A stretch of DNA of 64,000 nucleotides from Acinetobacter tjernbergiae DSM 14971 = CIP 107465. GTDB taxonomy: Bacteria; Pseudomonadota; Gammaproteobacteria; Pseudomonadales; Moraxellaceae. Below, one piece after another: positions 43,878 to 53,137 of this stretch. Positions within the stretch are counted from its first letter, which is position 1; each line of letters starts with the position of its first letter. The notes beneath the pieces are model-generated. The model had not been told where the DNA came from. It was given only the letters and a program-made list of their open reading frames with translations, and searched no databases. The translations under genes and the position numbers were made by a program. Location: positions 1 to 64,000 of the forward strand of contig NZ_KB894362.1 of NCBI RefSeq assembly GCF_000374425.1, in the 5' to 3' direction.

Positions 43878-44810
43878 ATGGCAAAAACCACCGATAAAGT
43901 CCAACTTGCACTTGGAGATCATGCAGCTAGACAGCTTGCCAATGCGACCAAGACTGTTCCACAACTTTCAACGATTACTCCGAGATGGCTCACACATTTA
44001 TTGCAATGGTTACCTGTTGAAGCAGGTATTTATCGCGTCAACCGTGTCAGTAATACAGACGACATTCAAGTCGCTTGTACGCAACGTGATGAAGCAACTT
44101 TGCCACAAACCTTTGTAGATTATGATGCGCAACCACGTGAATATTTCTTAAATGGTGTTTCTACTGTTTTGGATATCCATACCCGTGTTGCTGATCTTTA
44201 CAGCAGCCCACATGATCAAATCAAAGAACAATTACGCTTAACCATTGAAACGATTAAAGAACGCCAAGAAAGTGAGCTGATCAATAACCCTGAATATGGT
44301 TTATTGGCGAGCGTGGCAGACGAACAAAGACTTTCAACGTTAAGTGGTCCCCCTACACCAGATGATTTTGATGATTTATTACGTAAAGTTTGGAAAGAAC
44401 CGGGCTTCTTCCTTGCACATCCAGATGCCATTGCTGCATTCGGCCGTGAATGTACCCGTCGTGGTGTACCACCACCAACCGTAAGCTTATTTGGTTCACA
44501 GTTCATCACATGGCGCGGTGTTCCACTGATCCCTTCGAATAAAATTCCAGTCGAAGATGGTAAAACCAAAATCCTGTTATTACGTGTTGGCGAAAAACGT
44601 CAGGGGGTAGTTGGTTTATTCCAACCAAGCTTAGCTGGCGAACAATCTCCGGGCCTTTCAGTACGCTTCATGGGCATCAATCGCAATGCGATTGCGTCTT
44701 ATCTGATCTCACTGTACTGCTCTTTGGCGGTATTGACTGAGGATGCGTTGGCTGTACTCGAAGATGTGGAGGTGGACAAATATCATGACTACCCAGTTAA
44801 CTACAAGTAA
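43878..44810 (+). CDS. srpI: Family 2A encapsulin shell protein
   Basis: Shell protein of 310 residues with an HK97-type fold that self-assembles into a protein nanocompartment. The opening KVQLALGDHAARQLANATKT and the segments ITPRWLTHLLQWLPVEAGIYRVN, PREYFLNGVSTVLDIHTRVADLYS and LRKVWKEPGFFLAHPDAIAAFGREC are those of the SrpI group. No cyclic-nucleotide-binding insertion is present, so it is family 2A rather than 2B. It overlaps the cysteine desulfurase gene by 26 bp and follows serine acetyltransferase and rhodanese genes. The homologous A. baumannii compartment was reported to store elemental sulfur produced by its desulfurase cargo. Confidence 0.95.
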   Translation: MAKTTDKVQLALGDHAARQLANATKTVPQLSTITPRWLTHLLQWLPVEAGIYRVNRVSNTDDIQVACTQRDEATLPQTFVDYDAQPREYFLNGVSTVLDIHTRVADLYSSPHDQIKEQLRLTIETIKERQESELINNPEYGLLASVADEQRLSTLSGPPTPDDFDDLLRKVWKEPGFFLAHPDAIAAFGRECTRRGVPPPTVSLFGSQFITWRGVPLIPSNKIPVEDGKTKILLLRVGEKRQGVVGLFQPSLAGEQSPGLSVRFMGINRNAIASYLISLYCSLAVLTEDALAVLEDVEVDKYHDYPVNYK

Positions 44811-46737
44811 TCTAAACGGTAGTCCAACAGGTTCTGAAGTGGTCGGTGTTAGCCGCCCACCGTCCAACTTCCCAGATGAAGCAACACTTTCAAGGCTTGC
44901 CTCTGAATTTTTTGCTGCACTGCCAAGCTCAGGTAGTGGTCATTCGTCTGGTTTGAATTTGGACTTACCGATTGGAACACCACCGCATCAACCTCAACCT
45001 GCTGAACCTTTGGCAGCACTGAGTGGACGTGTGCCCAATATTGCTTATGAAAAAAGTTTAAATCCTGAATATCCTGAGCATATTCCAAACTATCCCGATT
45101 ATCCTGAACGTCGTGCCATTGCCTCTGCGCCAGTAGTCGGTGGGGCGAACTTACCTCGCCCACCGATTGAACCGAATTTTCCACAGGCCATTCATAGTGC
45201 ACCAAATGTGCCTTTGGTTGAACCTTCTCGTCCATCTGCAAGTGAGGCTTCACCATTTTATTTTTTAAATGATTTTGCAGCACCTAGCACATCAAGTTCT
45301 GAATTTGATGCTGCCAGTTTTGCGACTGCACAATCATTTCAATTACCACATGGCGATGCGCTAAAAAGCTTGTTGCAGCAAGATCATCCTAGTTCAGCTC
45401 ACCCCCAAAGTCCTGCCTCTACAGGTTTCTATTTTTTAGATTTGCCACAAAGCAACACAGGTTATGGTAATTATCAACCTTCACAACCACAGTTTGTAGC
45501 CAACGCAGCCCAACCTTTGGATATTCAAGCGATCCGTCGTGACTTCCCCATTCTGCAAGAACGCGTCAATGGCCGTCCTCTGGTCTGGTTTGATAATGCA
45601 GCGACCACGCAGAAACCTCAAAGCGTGATTGATCGTATTGCCTATTTTTATCAGCATGAAAATTCCAATATTCATCGTGCTGCACATGAACTGGCAGCAC
45701 GTGCAACCGATGCCTATGAACATGCGCGTAATGTGGTGGCTCGTTTTATTGGAGCAAAATCATCCAAAGAGATCATTTTTGTTCGTGGCACCACTGAAGG
45801 GATTAACCTGATTGCCAAGACCTGGGGTGAACAGAATATTGGTGAAGGTGATGAAATCATTGTGTCTCACCTTGAGCATCACGCCAACATCGTACCTTGG
45901 TTCCAACTGACCAAAAAAGTCGGTGCCAAACTTCGCATCATTCCTGTGGATGACACGGGTCAAATCATTTTGGAAGAACTGCCAAAACTGATCAATGAAC
46001 GGACTAAACTGATCTCGATTACCCAAGTATCCAACGCCTTAGGTACGGTAACACCTGTCGCTGAGGTCATCAAAATCGCGCATGCCAAAGGTGTGCGAGT
46101 CTTGGTTGATGGTGCTCAATCGGTTTCACATATGCCAACCGATGTCCAAGCAATTGATGCCGACTTCTTTGTCTTCTCTGGACATAAAGTGTTTGGGCCG
46201 ACAGGGATTGGAGCTGTCTATGCCAAGCCCGAAATCCTAGAGACGATGCCAGTGTGGGAAGGCGGCGGTAATATGATTCAGGATGTGAGCTTTGAACAAG
46301 TAGTTTACCAACCCGCGCCCAATAAGTTTGAAGCAGGCACAGGCAATATTGCCGATGCCGTGGGTCTCGGTGCAGCACTGGAATATGTGGAACGCCTCGG
46401 TATTCATAATATTGCTCGTTATGAACATGACTTGCTGGAATATGGCCAGCATGCGTTAAGCAGCGTCGCAGGTTTGAGACCAATTGGTACAGCCAGAAAT
46501 AAAGCCAGTGTGATGTCCTTTACTCTTGAAGGTTATTCTACTGAGCAAGTGGGTAAAGCACTGAATCAGCATGGGATTGCAGTGCGTTCTGGGCATCATT
46601 GCGCTCAGCCAATCTTGCGTCGTTTTGGTGTGGAACAGACCGTACGTCCCTCTTTGGCCTTTTATAACACCACTGAAGAAATTGATTTGCTGGTATCAGT
46701 CTTACATCAACTGACCAGAAACAAACGCAGTGCCTAA
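44785..46737 (+). CDS. Encapsulated cysteine desulfurase with disordered cargo domain
   Basis: SufS/CsdA-type PLP enzyme of 650 residues, with about 243 residues more than a free desulfurase. Residues 1-243 are rich in Pro, Ser and Ala and predicted disordered. They contain repeated aromatic motifs: EFFAALP (41-47), FYFLNDF (158-164), FYFLDLP (215-221). The catalytic domain follows, with PLP Lys468 in VFSGHKVFGPTG and the persulfide Cys606 in RSGHHCAQP. It releases sulfur from cysteine inside the shell. I use the ATG at 44785 because GGAGGTG lies 10 bp upstream; it overlaps the encapsulin gene, giving coupled translation. The N-terminal domain is the expected shell-targeting region. Confidence 0.95.
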   Translation: MTTQLTTSNLNGSPTGSEVVGVSRPPSNFPDEATLSRLASEFFAALPSSGSGHSSGLNLDLPIGTPPHQPQPAEPLAALSGRVPNIAYEKSLNPEYPEHIPNYPDYPERRAIASAPVVGGANLPRPPIEPNFPQAIHSAPNVPLVEPSRPSASEASPFYFLNDFAAPSTSSSEFDAASFATAQSFQLPHGDALKSLLQQDHPSSAHPQSPASTGFYFLDLPQSNTGYGNYQPSQPQFVANAAQPLDIQAIRRDFPILQERVNGRPLVWFDNAATTQKPQSVIDRIAYFYQHENSNIHRAAHELAARATDAYEHARNVVARFIGAKSSKEIIFVRGTTEGINLIAKTWGEQNIGEGDEIIVSHLEHHANIVPWFQLTKKVGAKLRIIPVDDTGQIILEELPKLINERTKLISITQVSNALGTVTPVAEVIKIAHAKGVRVLVDGAQSVSHMPTDVQAIDADFFVFSGHKVFGPTGIGAVYAKPEILETMPVWEGGGNMIQDVSFEQVVYQPAPNKFEAGTGNIADAVGLGAALEYVERLGIHNIARYEHDLLEYGQHALSSVAGLRPIGTARNKASVMSFTLEGYSTEQVGKALNQHGIAVRSGHHCAQPILRRFGVEQTVRPSLAFYNTTEEIDLLVSVLHQLTRNKRSA

Positions 46738-46748
46738 TCACTCTCCAA

Positions 46749-46781
46749 TAAAAAAAGACTGCCTCAGCGCAGTCTTTTTTT
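46749..46781 (+). terminator. Terminator of the encapsulin operon
   Basis: A stem GACTGC / GCAGTC, extended by A-T pairs, with a short loop and TTTTTTT, lies 12 bp after the desulfurase stop. A runs on the other side make it usable by the convergent LysE gene too. Confidence 0.9.
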
Positions 46782-46785
46782 ATGT

Positions 46786-47427
46786 TCAGGCAAAGGCAAC
46801 GCTCCAGATCAATCGTATTGCAACGACCCCAAGAATAATTCCCATCACCCGTTCAAAATATACCCCAAACTCTAAAAAGCGTTTCCGAACAACAGGCTGA
46901 GCAAACATAATGCTGACCAAAATAAACCACACAGCATTGACTAGACACATCCAGACGCCATAACCAATTTGAACTTTTAACGGTGTGGTCGGACTAACAA
47001 TGGTGGTAAAAATTGCTAAAAAGAAAACGGTTGCTTTGGGATTTAGTGAATTGGTTAAGAAACCCATATTAAAGGCTTGGATTAAGCTTGGCTTACCCAT
47101 TGCCTCGCCAGCTAAAATATCCAGATTGGCATTCGGTTGACTACGTAAACATTGCCAGCCCAAATAAATCAAATAAGCCGCTCCTGCCACACGTAATACA
47201 GACATTAACCAGACACTTTGCTGGATTAATACCCCCACCCCGACCAAGGTATAAAACACATGTACTGAAATCCCGACACCAATGCCGATTGCAGTGATAC
47301 AACCAATCAAATAGCCATATCGAACACTTTGTCTAACGGTAATAATAAAATCAGGTCCCGGTAAAACAACGGCCATAAAATGGATCAATGCCAAGGCAAG
47401 AAATTCATGTCCATACAACTGCCACAT
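46786..47427 (-). CDS. LysE/RhtB family exporter
   Basis: Inner-membrane exporter of about 213 residues with six hydrophobic segments. The family signature PGPDFIITVRQSVRYGYLIG lies near the N terminus, and NMGFLTNSLNPKATVFFLAIF in the middle. I start at MWQLYGHEF (47427), with GGAG 9 bp upstream. Longer starts at 47445 and 47493 are in frame. It is divergent from a LysR gene, a common exporter-regulator pair. The substrate is probably an amino acid or a related amine; it is not deducible here. Confidence 0.88.
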   Translation of the reverse strand: MWQLYGHEFLALALIHFMAVVLPGPDFIITVRQSVRYGYLIGCITAIGIGVGISVHVFYTLVGVGVLIQQSVWLMSVLRVAGAAYLIYLGWQCLRSQPNANLDILAGEAMGKPSLIQAFNMGFLTNSLNPKATVFFLAIFTTIVSPTTPLKVQIGYGVWMCLVNAVWFILVSIMFAQPVVRKRFLEFGVYFERVMGIILGVVAIRLIWSVAFA

Positions 47428-47518
47428 TTGATTTATCTCCATCATGACTACAGGAAAAGATTGTATTGCGCTTTTTAAATCGCGATAATCCAATCAAAAT
47501 CCAAATAACTTTTGCTTG

Positions 47519-48457
47519 ATGAGCACAAATCAAAGTCTGATTCTGTTAAATGAAATGGCAACTTTTGTCAAAGTTGTCGAAACGGAAAGTTTTTCTGAAA
47601 CGGCACGACAGCTCGGTTCAACCCCGTCTGCCGTGAGCCGTGCCATTGCGCGTTTAGAACGAGCTTTAGGTACACGCTTATTGCATCGCACCACACGTAA
47701 ACTGCGCTTAAGTGAAAGTGGTCAACAGGTGTATGAACGCTGTGTCGACATGGTCAATGCTGCACAGGCAGTAATGGAAAGCTCAGGTCAGTTTCATATT
47801 GAACCACAGGGCATTATTCGGATCAGTGTGCCCAAAGCCGTTGGGCATTTTATGCTGCATCCTCATTTACCCGAATTCTTGGCACTGTATCCAAAAATTG
47901 ATATTCAACTGCTATTGGAAGACCGCTATATTGACTTGATTGATGATGGTGTAGATCTGGCGATTCGTATTACCGAACAGCCACCGGGTGGCTTGATGGG
48001 ACGAAAACTGATTGATATTGATCATTTAATCTGTGCCACACCAGAATATTTACAGCAACATGGCATACCGCAACATCCTCATGATTTAAAGCAGCACCAG
48101 TGTATTTATTTGGGTGAACAACCTAATGACTCAAAGTGGAAATTCCAGCAAGAACAGAAATCCATTACGGTACCAATCCGTGGTCGTTATGCCGCCAATC
48201 ATACCGGCGTGCGTCTCAGTGCCGCTTTACAGCATCTAGGCATTGCAAGTTTGCCTTACTTCGTGGCAAGACATGCCTTAGAACAAGGTTCTTTGGTACA
48301 GGTCTTACCTGATTGGCATTTTAAAACCCATTACAGTGGTGGCGCATGGCTGCTCTACCCACCAACACGACATATTCCACCTAAATTGAGTGTCTTCATT
48401 CAATATTTGGCGGAAAAATTAGCTGCAGAACCAATATTAATTCAACAAAATATCTAG
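47519..48457 (+). CDS. LysR-family transcriptional regulator
   Basis: LysR-type regulator of 312 residues. The N-terminal helix-turn-helix is FVKVVETESFSETARQLGSTPSAVSRAIARLE, and RLLHRTTRKLRLSESGQQ follows. The effector domain contains GIIRISVPKAVGHFMLHPHL. The close relation to the CrgA/AaeR-like group is suggested by this phrase. It is divergent from the LysE-type exporter gene with about 90 bp between start codons and probably controls it. The ATG at 47519 is used; a TTG at 47516 precedes it. Confidence 0.88.
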   Translation: MSTNQSLILLNEMATFVKVVETESFSETARQLGSTPSAVSRAIARLERALGTRLLHRTTRKLRLSESGQQVYERCVDMVNAAQAVMESSGQFHIEPQGIIRISVPKAVGHFMLHPHLPEFLALYPKIDIQLLLEDRYIDLIDDGVDLAIRITEQPPGGLMGRKLIDIDHLICATPEYLQQHGIPQHPHDLKQHQCIYLGEQPNDSKWKFQQEQKSITVPIRGRYAANHTGVRLSAALQHLGIASLPYFVARHALEQGSLVQVLPDWHFKTHYSGGAWLLYPPTRHIPPKLSVFIQYLAEKLAAEPILIQQNI

Positions 48458-48536
48458 GATTAGAACAATTGGCATTTCGTCAAAACTTTAATTATTTTCA
48501 TCAATTTTCTTTGTAATATTTTTTTCATAACCATTA

Positions 48537-49576
48537 GGCTTTGTTGCACAAAGCCTTTAAAGATAGGATTTCCCTTGGTTATTCCAACTTAAGTGACAAC
48601 TTGGGTATGACGACTACTTAACTCTATAGATTTATTTAAGACGGCTATGCGAGCATGAACACCATTAACCTAACTGTCAAAATTACGAGCACTGAGTTTA
48701 TCTCCTAATAACTTGATACAATGCATTTTAGTTCCGGCCAAACTTCGCCGATGATAGCCTAACCATTTTTTCCATAGTGTCCTGCCTAAATACTTAACTG
48801 TCAGAAGTAATTCATTTCTCTCTCGTGAGCTCGTCTTTTTATCTTTCCAAGACTTTGCATTTTTCTGTGGGTGGAATAATTGCATGTGCTTGCCGATCTG
48901 CAATGACCTGATGGCATTGTTTTGTATCATAAGCCCCATCTGTATACACTGAATCAATCTGCTCATCTAACGGGATTTGATCAAGTAAACCCCCAAGGGC
49001 TTGTGAGTCACTGACATTGTTCGCAGTGAGTTGAACTTGCCCGTATTTGCTAGGTTTTAGATCTATACCGATATGCAGTTTACACCATAGGCAACCATGT
49101 TCAGGTTGATGTTTCTTGCGTTTCCGTTCACTTTCCCCTAAAAACTTCAAGCCTGTGGAATCGACGAGTAGATGTAATCCGTTGCAACTCTTTTCATAGT
49201 TAATTTGAATATCAATATGCTTTTGTCTTCTGCAAATGGTGGAATAATCTGGCGCTATCCAATCTAATCCGCAAAGATGAATGAGGCTTTGTACAAAGCC
49301 TGTGACCATACGTAACGAAAGACGAAATAAGGATTTGATCATTAAACAGCATTGGATGGCTGTGTCGGAATAAGTTTGATTTCGACCATGCTTGCTTTGT
49401 AGCTGCTCGTACCACTGCGTTTGGTGATCAAACCAAACGGCAATATTCCCACGATTAATGAGAGCTTAGTTATATGTAGACCAATTGATTGTACGATAGA
49501 ATTTAGGTGCTGGCTTCTTCATTGAGAAATGATATTGCTGAATAAGACTTCAATTATAAGTTTGTGCAACAAAGCC
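48537..49576. mobile_element. IS5-family insertion sequence, decayed
   Basis: A 1040-bp element bounded by inverted repeats, GGCTTTGTTGCACAAA at 48537 and TTTGTGCAACAAAGCC ending at 49576. The ends and transposase match the IS5-type elements common in Acinetobacter. I see no target duplication (TTA on the left, TGT on the right). The transposase is disrupted at several places, so the copy is inactive. It lies between the LysR gene and the fimbrial region. Confidence 0.88.
48589..49522 (-). pseudogene. IS5-family transposase with two nonsense changes and a frameshift
   Basis: The gene starts MKKPAPKFYRTINWSTYN at 49522 and then hits TAA at codon 19, where relatives have Gln. The frame continues ALINRGNIAVWFDHQTQWYE and the DDE-type segments LHLLVDSTGLKFLGE and VYTDGAYDTKQCHQVIADRQ. 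A +1 shift near 48845 interrupts at IIPPTEK. The next frame resumes NAKSWKDKKTSSRERNELL and reaches SARNFDS, where a TAG replaces Gln. The frame then ends with HTQVVT at 48589. About 310 residues were encoded originally. The product cannot be functional. Confidence 0.88.
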
Positions 49577-49727
49577 TGTGGTAACTCAACTGATGGCTAT
49601 AGTCTTTCTCTTTTTCAAGTCACTTACTTATCCAAGCTTCAGGTTAAATATAGCAAAAAAATCAACCTGTATTTTACTTAACGACAAAAATATTAAATAA
49701 ATCCCACATCACGATTAAAAATTAAAC

Positions 49728-50759
49728 TCATTTAATTTTATTCCTGAATTTTAAAGGAGTTTCTCCAGTCCAATTTTTAAAAGCACGCTGAAAAACACTT
49801 TGCTCAGAATACCCTAGCAAATCTGCAATTTCAGCTATATTAAGACGTTGATCACTCAAATATCTTTTTGCTAAACTTTCTCTAACTTTATTTAATACTT
49901 TATTGAAACTAATTCCTGTATCAAGCAGTTTTTTACGTAATATTTGGTCAGAAACTCCCATGTATTTTGCTACAGCATTTAAACTTATAATTTTTTGTTT
50001 AATACAATAATGAATACTTGTATATAGTCTTTGTTCAAAATCATCATACACATCCAATTGACCTATTAATCGATCAGCTTGTTTTTTTAAAAGCCGATAT
50101 AAAATAGGATCAGCTCGGCTCAAATATATTTTTTCAATTTCTGAAAAAGAGAAAGTGATGGATGTAGACTGAGCATTAAAAAAAACAGGGCATTCAAAAT
50201 ATTTTTCATAGACCTTTATATTTTTTGGTATGGAATAGATAAAATTCAAACATTTTAAGGAAATTTTTAAAGGATAAACAGCTTGCTTAATAATATTATA
50301 AAATAGTGCTATTGCAGTTTCATCAACCAATAAACCTGGACGTCCTCGACAATCTCCCCAACTCAACTCAACATGATCATTTTCAATATGAAAATGCATT
50401 AAATTAAAATCATATACTAAACGATTATATTCAACAAAATCAGGAATAGCTTTTGATAATTTAGACTTCGAAAATGCTAGATAAGACAAAATCCCAGCAT
50501 GAGCTAACTGAATATGTTTTGCAATTTCTAAACCTAAACCATCAATAGGATGCTGATCATAGAGATTTTCTAAAACATCACTCCAAATTTGAAATGGAAT
50601 ACGCTCCGTAAGATCATTTGGCTGAAGTGTATTTTTGTTTAAATACATTAAACATCCCCTAGGAATATTCAACTTATGAGACATACAGAAATCAACAATC
50701 ATCATTAACAAGGAGGTACTAACAGATCCAACATACTGCGAACGATACATTTGAAACAA
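49728..50759 (-). CDS. AraC-family regulator
   Basis: AraC/XylS-type regulator of 343 residues. The N-terminal AraC_N-like ligand domain includes IGLGLEIAKHIQLAHAGILSYL-like DGLGLEIAKHIQLAHAGIL. The C-terminal DNA-binding domain has two helix-turn-helices: SLNAVAKYMGVSDQILRKKL and NIAEIADLLGYSEQSVFQRAFKNWTGETP. The sequence is AT-rich even for this genome. It lies 33 bp after the fimbrial chaperone gene on the same strand, so it may regulate the fimbrial operon or be co-expressed with it. The inducer is unknown. Confidence 0.85.
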   Translation of the reverse strand: MFQMYRSQYVGSVSTSLLMMIVDFCMSHKLNIPRGCLMYLNKNTLQPNDLTERIPFQIWSDVLENLYDQHPIDGLGLEIAKHIQLAHAGILSYLAFSKSKLSKAIPDFVEYNRLVYDFNLMHFHIENDHVELSWGDCRGRPGLLVDETAIALFYNIIKQAVYPLKISLKCLNFIYSIPKNIKVYEKYFECPVFFNAQSTSITFSFSEIEKIYLSRADPILYRLLKKQADRLIGQLDVYDDFEQRLYTSIHYCIKQKIISLNAVAKYMGVSDQILRKKLLDTGISFNKVLNKVRESLAKRYLSDQRLNIAEIADLLGYSEQSVFQRAFKNWTGETPLKFRNKIK

Positions 50760-50792
50760 TATCCACTATTTATAAAGCACTACAACTTAAGC

Positions 50793-51539
50793 TTATTTAC
50801 CCATGAAATAACTATTAAAAGTATAACCTTGATCATCGATTAAAGTGAAGTTCACTTGGTATGAGTAAGGTAACTCAGGGGATGAATCTAGTTCATAAAC
50901 CTTCTCCGAAAATGGTGCAACCATTAGATCAACCTGATTTTCTATTTCAAAATTCCTATCTTTTTGTTTTAAAACAATATTTATAAATGAAAGATGATAA
51001 GGTGTCGGATTATTACAAACTAGAACCTGATTACCATTCACCTCCTTAATAAAGAACTTTATTTTTTCTGAGATTTGTTCAATATCCATAGGTTTTAAAG
51101 ATTTAGGACGATAAAAAACTTTTAATTGAGTATTCATTGCTAAATCTAGTCTAACTCTGCTTTCTTCAGAAAGATTTAATTGCTGTTGAGTTTTACCCAG
51201 AATTTCATAGAGGTTAAGCCAGAACACAGATTCTCGATCTTGTGGCATGGTATTACCATTATGAATAATACGTACTACTTGAATACCTTTAGGATTCATT
51301 TTAAAAACAGCTGGAAGTACAACAAAAGGAGCTGTACTCTGATCTGGATATCCAGCACCATTATCAACCCATGTTTGTGCAACAATTGGGTACTCATTAA
51401 TATTTGCTAAAATTAATGAATGCTCGCGCTCTGATTCATTATAAATCACACGGTTTGATGATATCGCAAACCCTGCATAAATAATGCTATTGTGTGACAA
51501 TAGCATTAATAAACATAGAAACTTGATTATAATTCTCAT
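50793..51539 (-). CDS. Fimbrial chaperone (PapD-like), second copy
   Basis: Periplasmic chaperone of 248 residues with a signal peptide ending near residue 22 (LSHNSIIYAG). The PapD fold is indicated by GFAISSNRVIYNESEREHSLILANI, FVVLPAVFKMNPKGIQVVRII and REXXFWLN-like DRESVFWLNLYEI. The conserved Arg and Lys that anchor the subunit are in RVIY and in KVFYRPKSL. Its ATG overlaps the adhesin stop codon in ATGA. A second chaperone in the operon may be dedicated to the tip subunit. Confidence 0.9.
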   Translation of the reverse strand: MRIIIKFLCLLMLLSHNSIIYAGFAISSNRVIYNESEREHSLILANINEYPIVAQTWVDNGAGYPDQSTAPFVVLPAVFKMNPKGIQVVRIIHNGNTMPQDRESVFWLNLYEILGKTQQQLNLSEESRVRLDLAMNTQLKVFYRPKSLKPMDIEQISEKIKFFIKEVNGNQVLVCNNPTPYHLSFINIVLKQKDRNFEIENQVDLMVAPFSEKVYELDSSPELPYSYQVNFTLIDDQGYTFNSYFMGK

Positions 51540-53137
51540 TGAATTTTAACCACCACAGTTGCTGTAGAGTATATAGACCCAACTGTTACATCTGGCGCAC
51601 CCACGATTTTCTTCAAATCAGCAGTATAATTAATGTTATATCGGGTATAACCCGTCAATGGTGTTCCAATATTCGTTGCATTATTCAAAATTGGATACCA
51701 ACCTGCTAGATTACCTTGTGGAAAAGTCACCGCAGGATAACATTGCTGATTATTGGCTGCACCGCACGTTACACTATGGTTACCTGTTGTTCCAACAGTC
51801 GTCCCACTACCACCTGGTTGACCGAGTAAGTTAATATAACTACTAGCACCCTGATATTTAATGTAAATTGCTGCATTTTTAGCTCTCAAAATATTGGTCA
51901 AATAATCATCTGAAAGTAAAGCCGAAACACCATTATTTGCATTTACCAATGTAGGTGAAAATGCTTTTGCTGCATTATATGCACCTTGTGAAGGTTGAAT
52001 TCCTATCGCAATTTGACCGCTGCCAGTTCCTGAATTTACCCCATTTTTACAGTCAACTTGCACTTGAAAATTCTGACTCACAATACCATTATTATTGAGA
52101 TTTATTATCGTTGTTGTCCCAAAATTCACATTTGGAGTGACCATATTTAATTTACATGCTGTCGCATTATTACTTAAATTCACAGAGTTATATAAGGTAT
52201 ACCCAAAACCATTATCAGCCCCCCAAAAATACCATGTATTCGAAGCAACACCATGAGTTACCCCAATCGCATCATGTGGAAAAGCCACATATTGATCTCC
52301 TGTATTTCCAGCTCCATTATGCTCACTGTCACCCAAAGTAATATAAGAAATCGGTTGATTACAAATGTAATTGCCAAATTGTCCCATACCTCGGTCATTA
52401 CCTGTTGCACCCGCTGGTACGGTAAGACCATTACAAAACGTATTTGCAGCACTTGAAAAAGGGGGTTGCCCAGCAACGCGTATTAATTCAAATTGCATCG
52501 TAGGCAGATGCTTCAGTCGAATACAACGCCACCCCGGTTGGCACTTATCTTTTGCCCAACCTGCTGTACCAGAGCCTGTTTCATATTGAATCGGAACAGC
52601 TTTATATTGCCGTCCAAGGACTTCACCATCAATATATTGTCGAATACCTACATATTTATACCATGTATAAAATACATTCTGCTCCCCGCCTGCATCCACA
52701 GTTGAAACAGGAAAATATCCACCAACCCGATCATCACCATTTACAGAAACTAAAAAACGGATCTTGCTCATATCAGTTGCAGGTGAACATGCCCATAATA
52801 AGCTTTCTGCATTGGTATTACGGATTCTATAGTCCGTTGGCGGAACGCTCGCTATCGCCAAAGAACTCCCATCAGGTTGTATTGCGACATCCATTAGATG
52901 AATATTACCAATCGGGATACGTGCAGAGTTATTATCCTCTGTTTGAGTGGTATTATTATCCCCCCAACTGCCATTTGTATTAGAAGCACTTTCTGTAATC
53001 GTACTCCCTGAAATGGTCACTCCAGCATATTGCCCATCAAAATATCGAACCGAACGACATGCTGACCATGCGTCTGTTCCAACACAAATCGAAAATATAA
53101 AAATGCCGAACTGTAGAAAATTATTTATTCGTTTCAT
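51536..53137 (-). CDS. Fimbrial tip adhesin (two-domain)
   Basis: Secreted protein of 533 residues with a signal peptide (FLQFGIFIFSICVGTDAWSA). The N-terminal part of about 330 residues is a putative receptor-binding domain with few recognisable motifs. The C-terminal part, from ACKLNMVTPNVNFGTTTI, is a pilin-like domain with paired cysteines and a beta-strand-rich end YNINYTADLKK. That layout is the two-domain tip adhesin of chaperone-usher pili. The ATG at 53137 is used because GGAG lies 7 bp upstream; it overlaps the usher end. The ligand is unknown. Confidence 0.8.
   Translation of the reverse strand: MKRINNFLQFGIFIFSICVGTDAWSACRSVRYFDGQYAGVTISGSTITESASNTNGSWGDNNTTQTEDNNSARIPIGNIHLMDVAIQPDGSSLAIASVPPTDYRIRNTNAESLLWACSPATDMSKIRFLVSVNGDDRVGGYFPVSTVDAGGEQNVFYTWYKYVGIRQYIDGEVLGRQYKAVPIQYETGSGTAGWAKDKCQPGWRCIRLKHLPTMQFELIRVAGQPPFSSAANTFCNGLTVPAGATGNDRGMGQFGNYICNQPISYITLGDSEHNGAGNTGDQYVAFPHDAIGVTHGVASNTWYFWGADNGFGYTLYNSVNLSNNATACKLNMVTPNVNFGTTTIINLNNNGIVSQNFQVQVDCKNGVNSGTGSGQIAIGIQPSQGAYNAAKAFSPTLVNANNGVSALLSDDYLTNILRAKNAAIYIKYQGASSYINLLGQPGGSGTTVGTTGNHSVTCGAANNQQCYPAVTFPQGNLAGWYPILNNATNIGTPLTGYTRYNINYTADLKKIVGAPDVTVGSIYSTATVVVKIQ

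Noticed and set aside
44849..45283. Minus-strand open frame inside the desulfurase cargo domain
   Set aside because: It is a shadow of a Pro/Ser-rich reading frame that lacks stops on the other strand.
48534..49579. Target-site duplication of the IS element
   Set aside because: Flanks TTA and TGT do not match in either two-, three- or four-base form.
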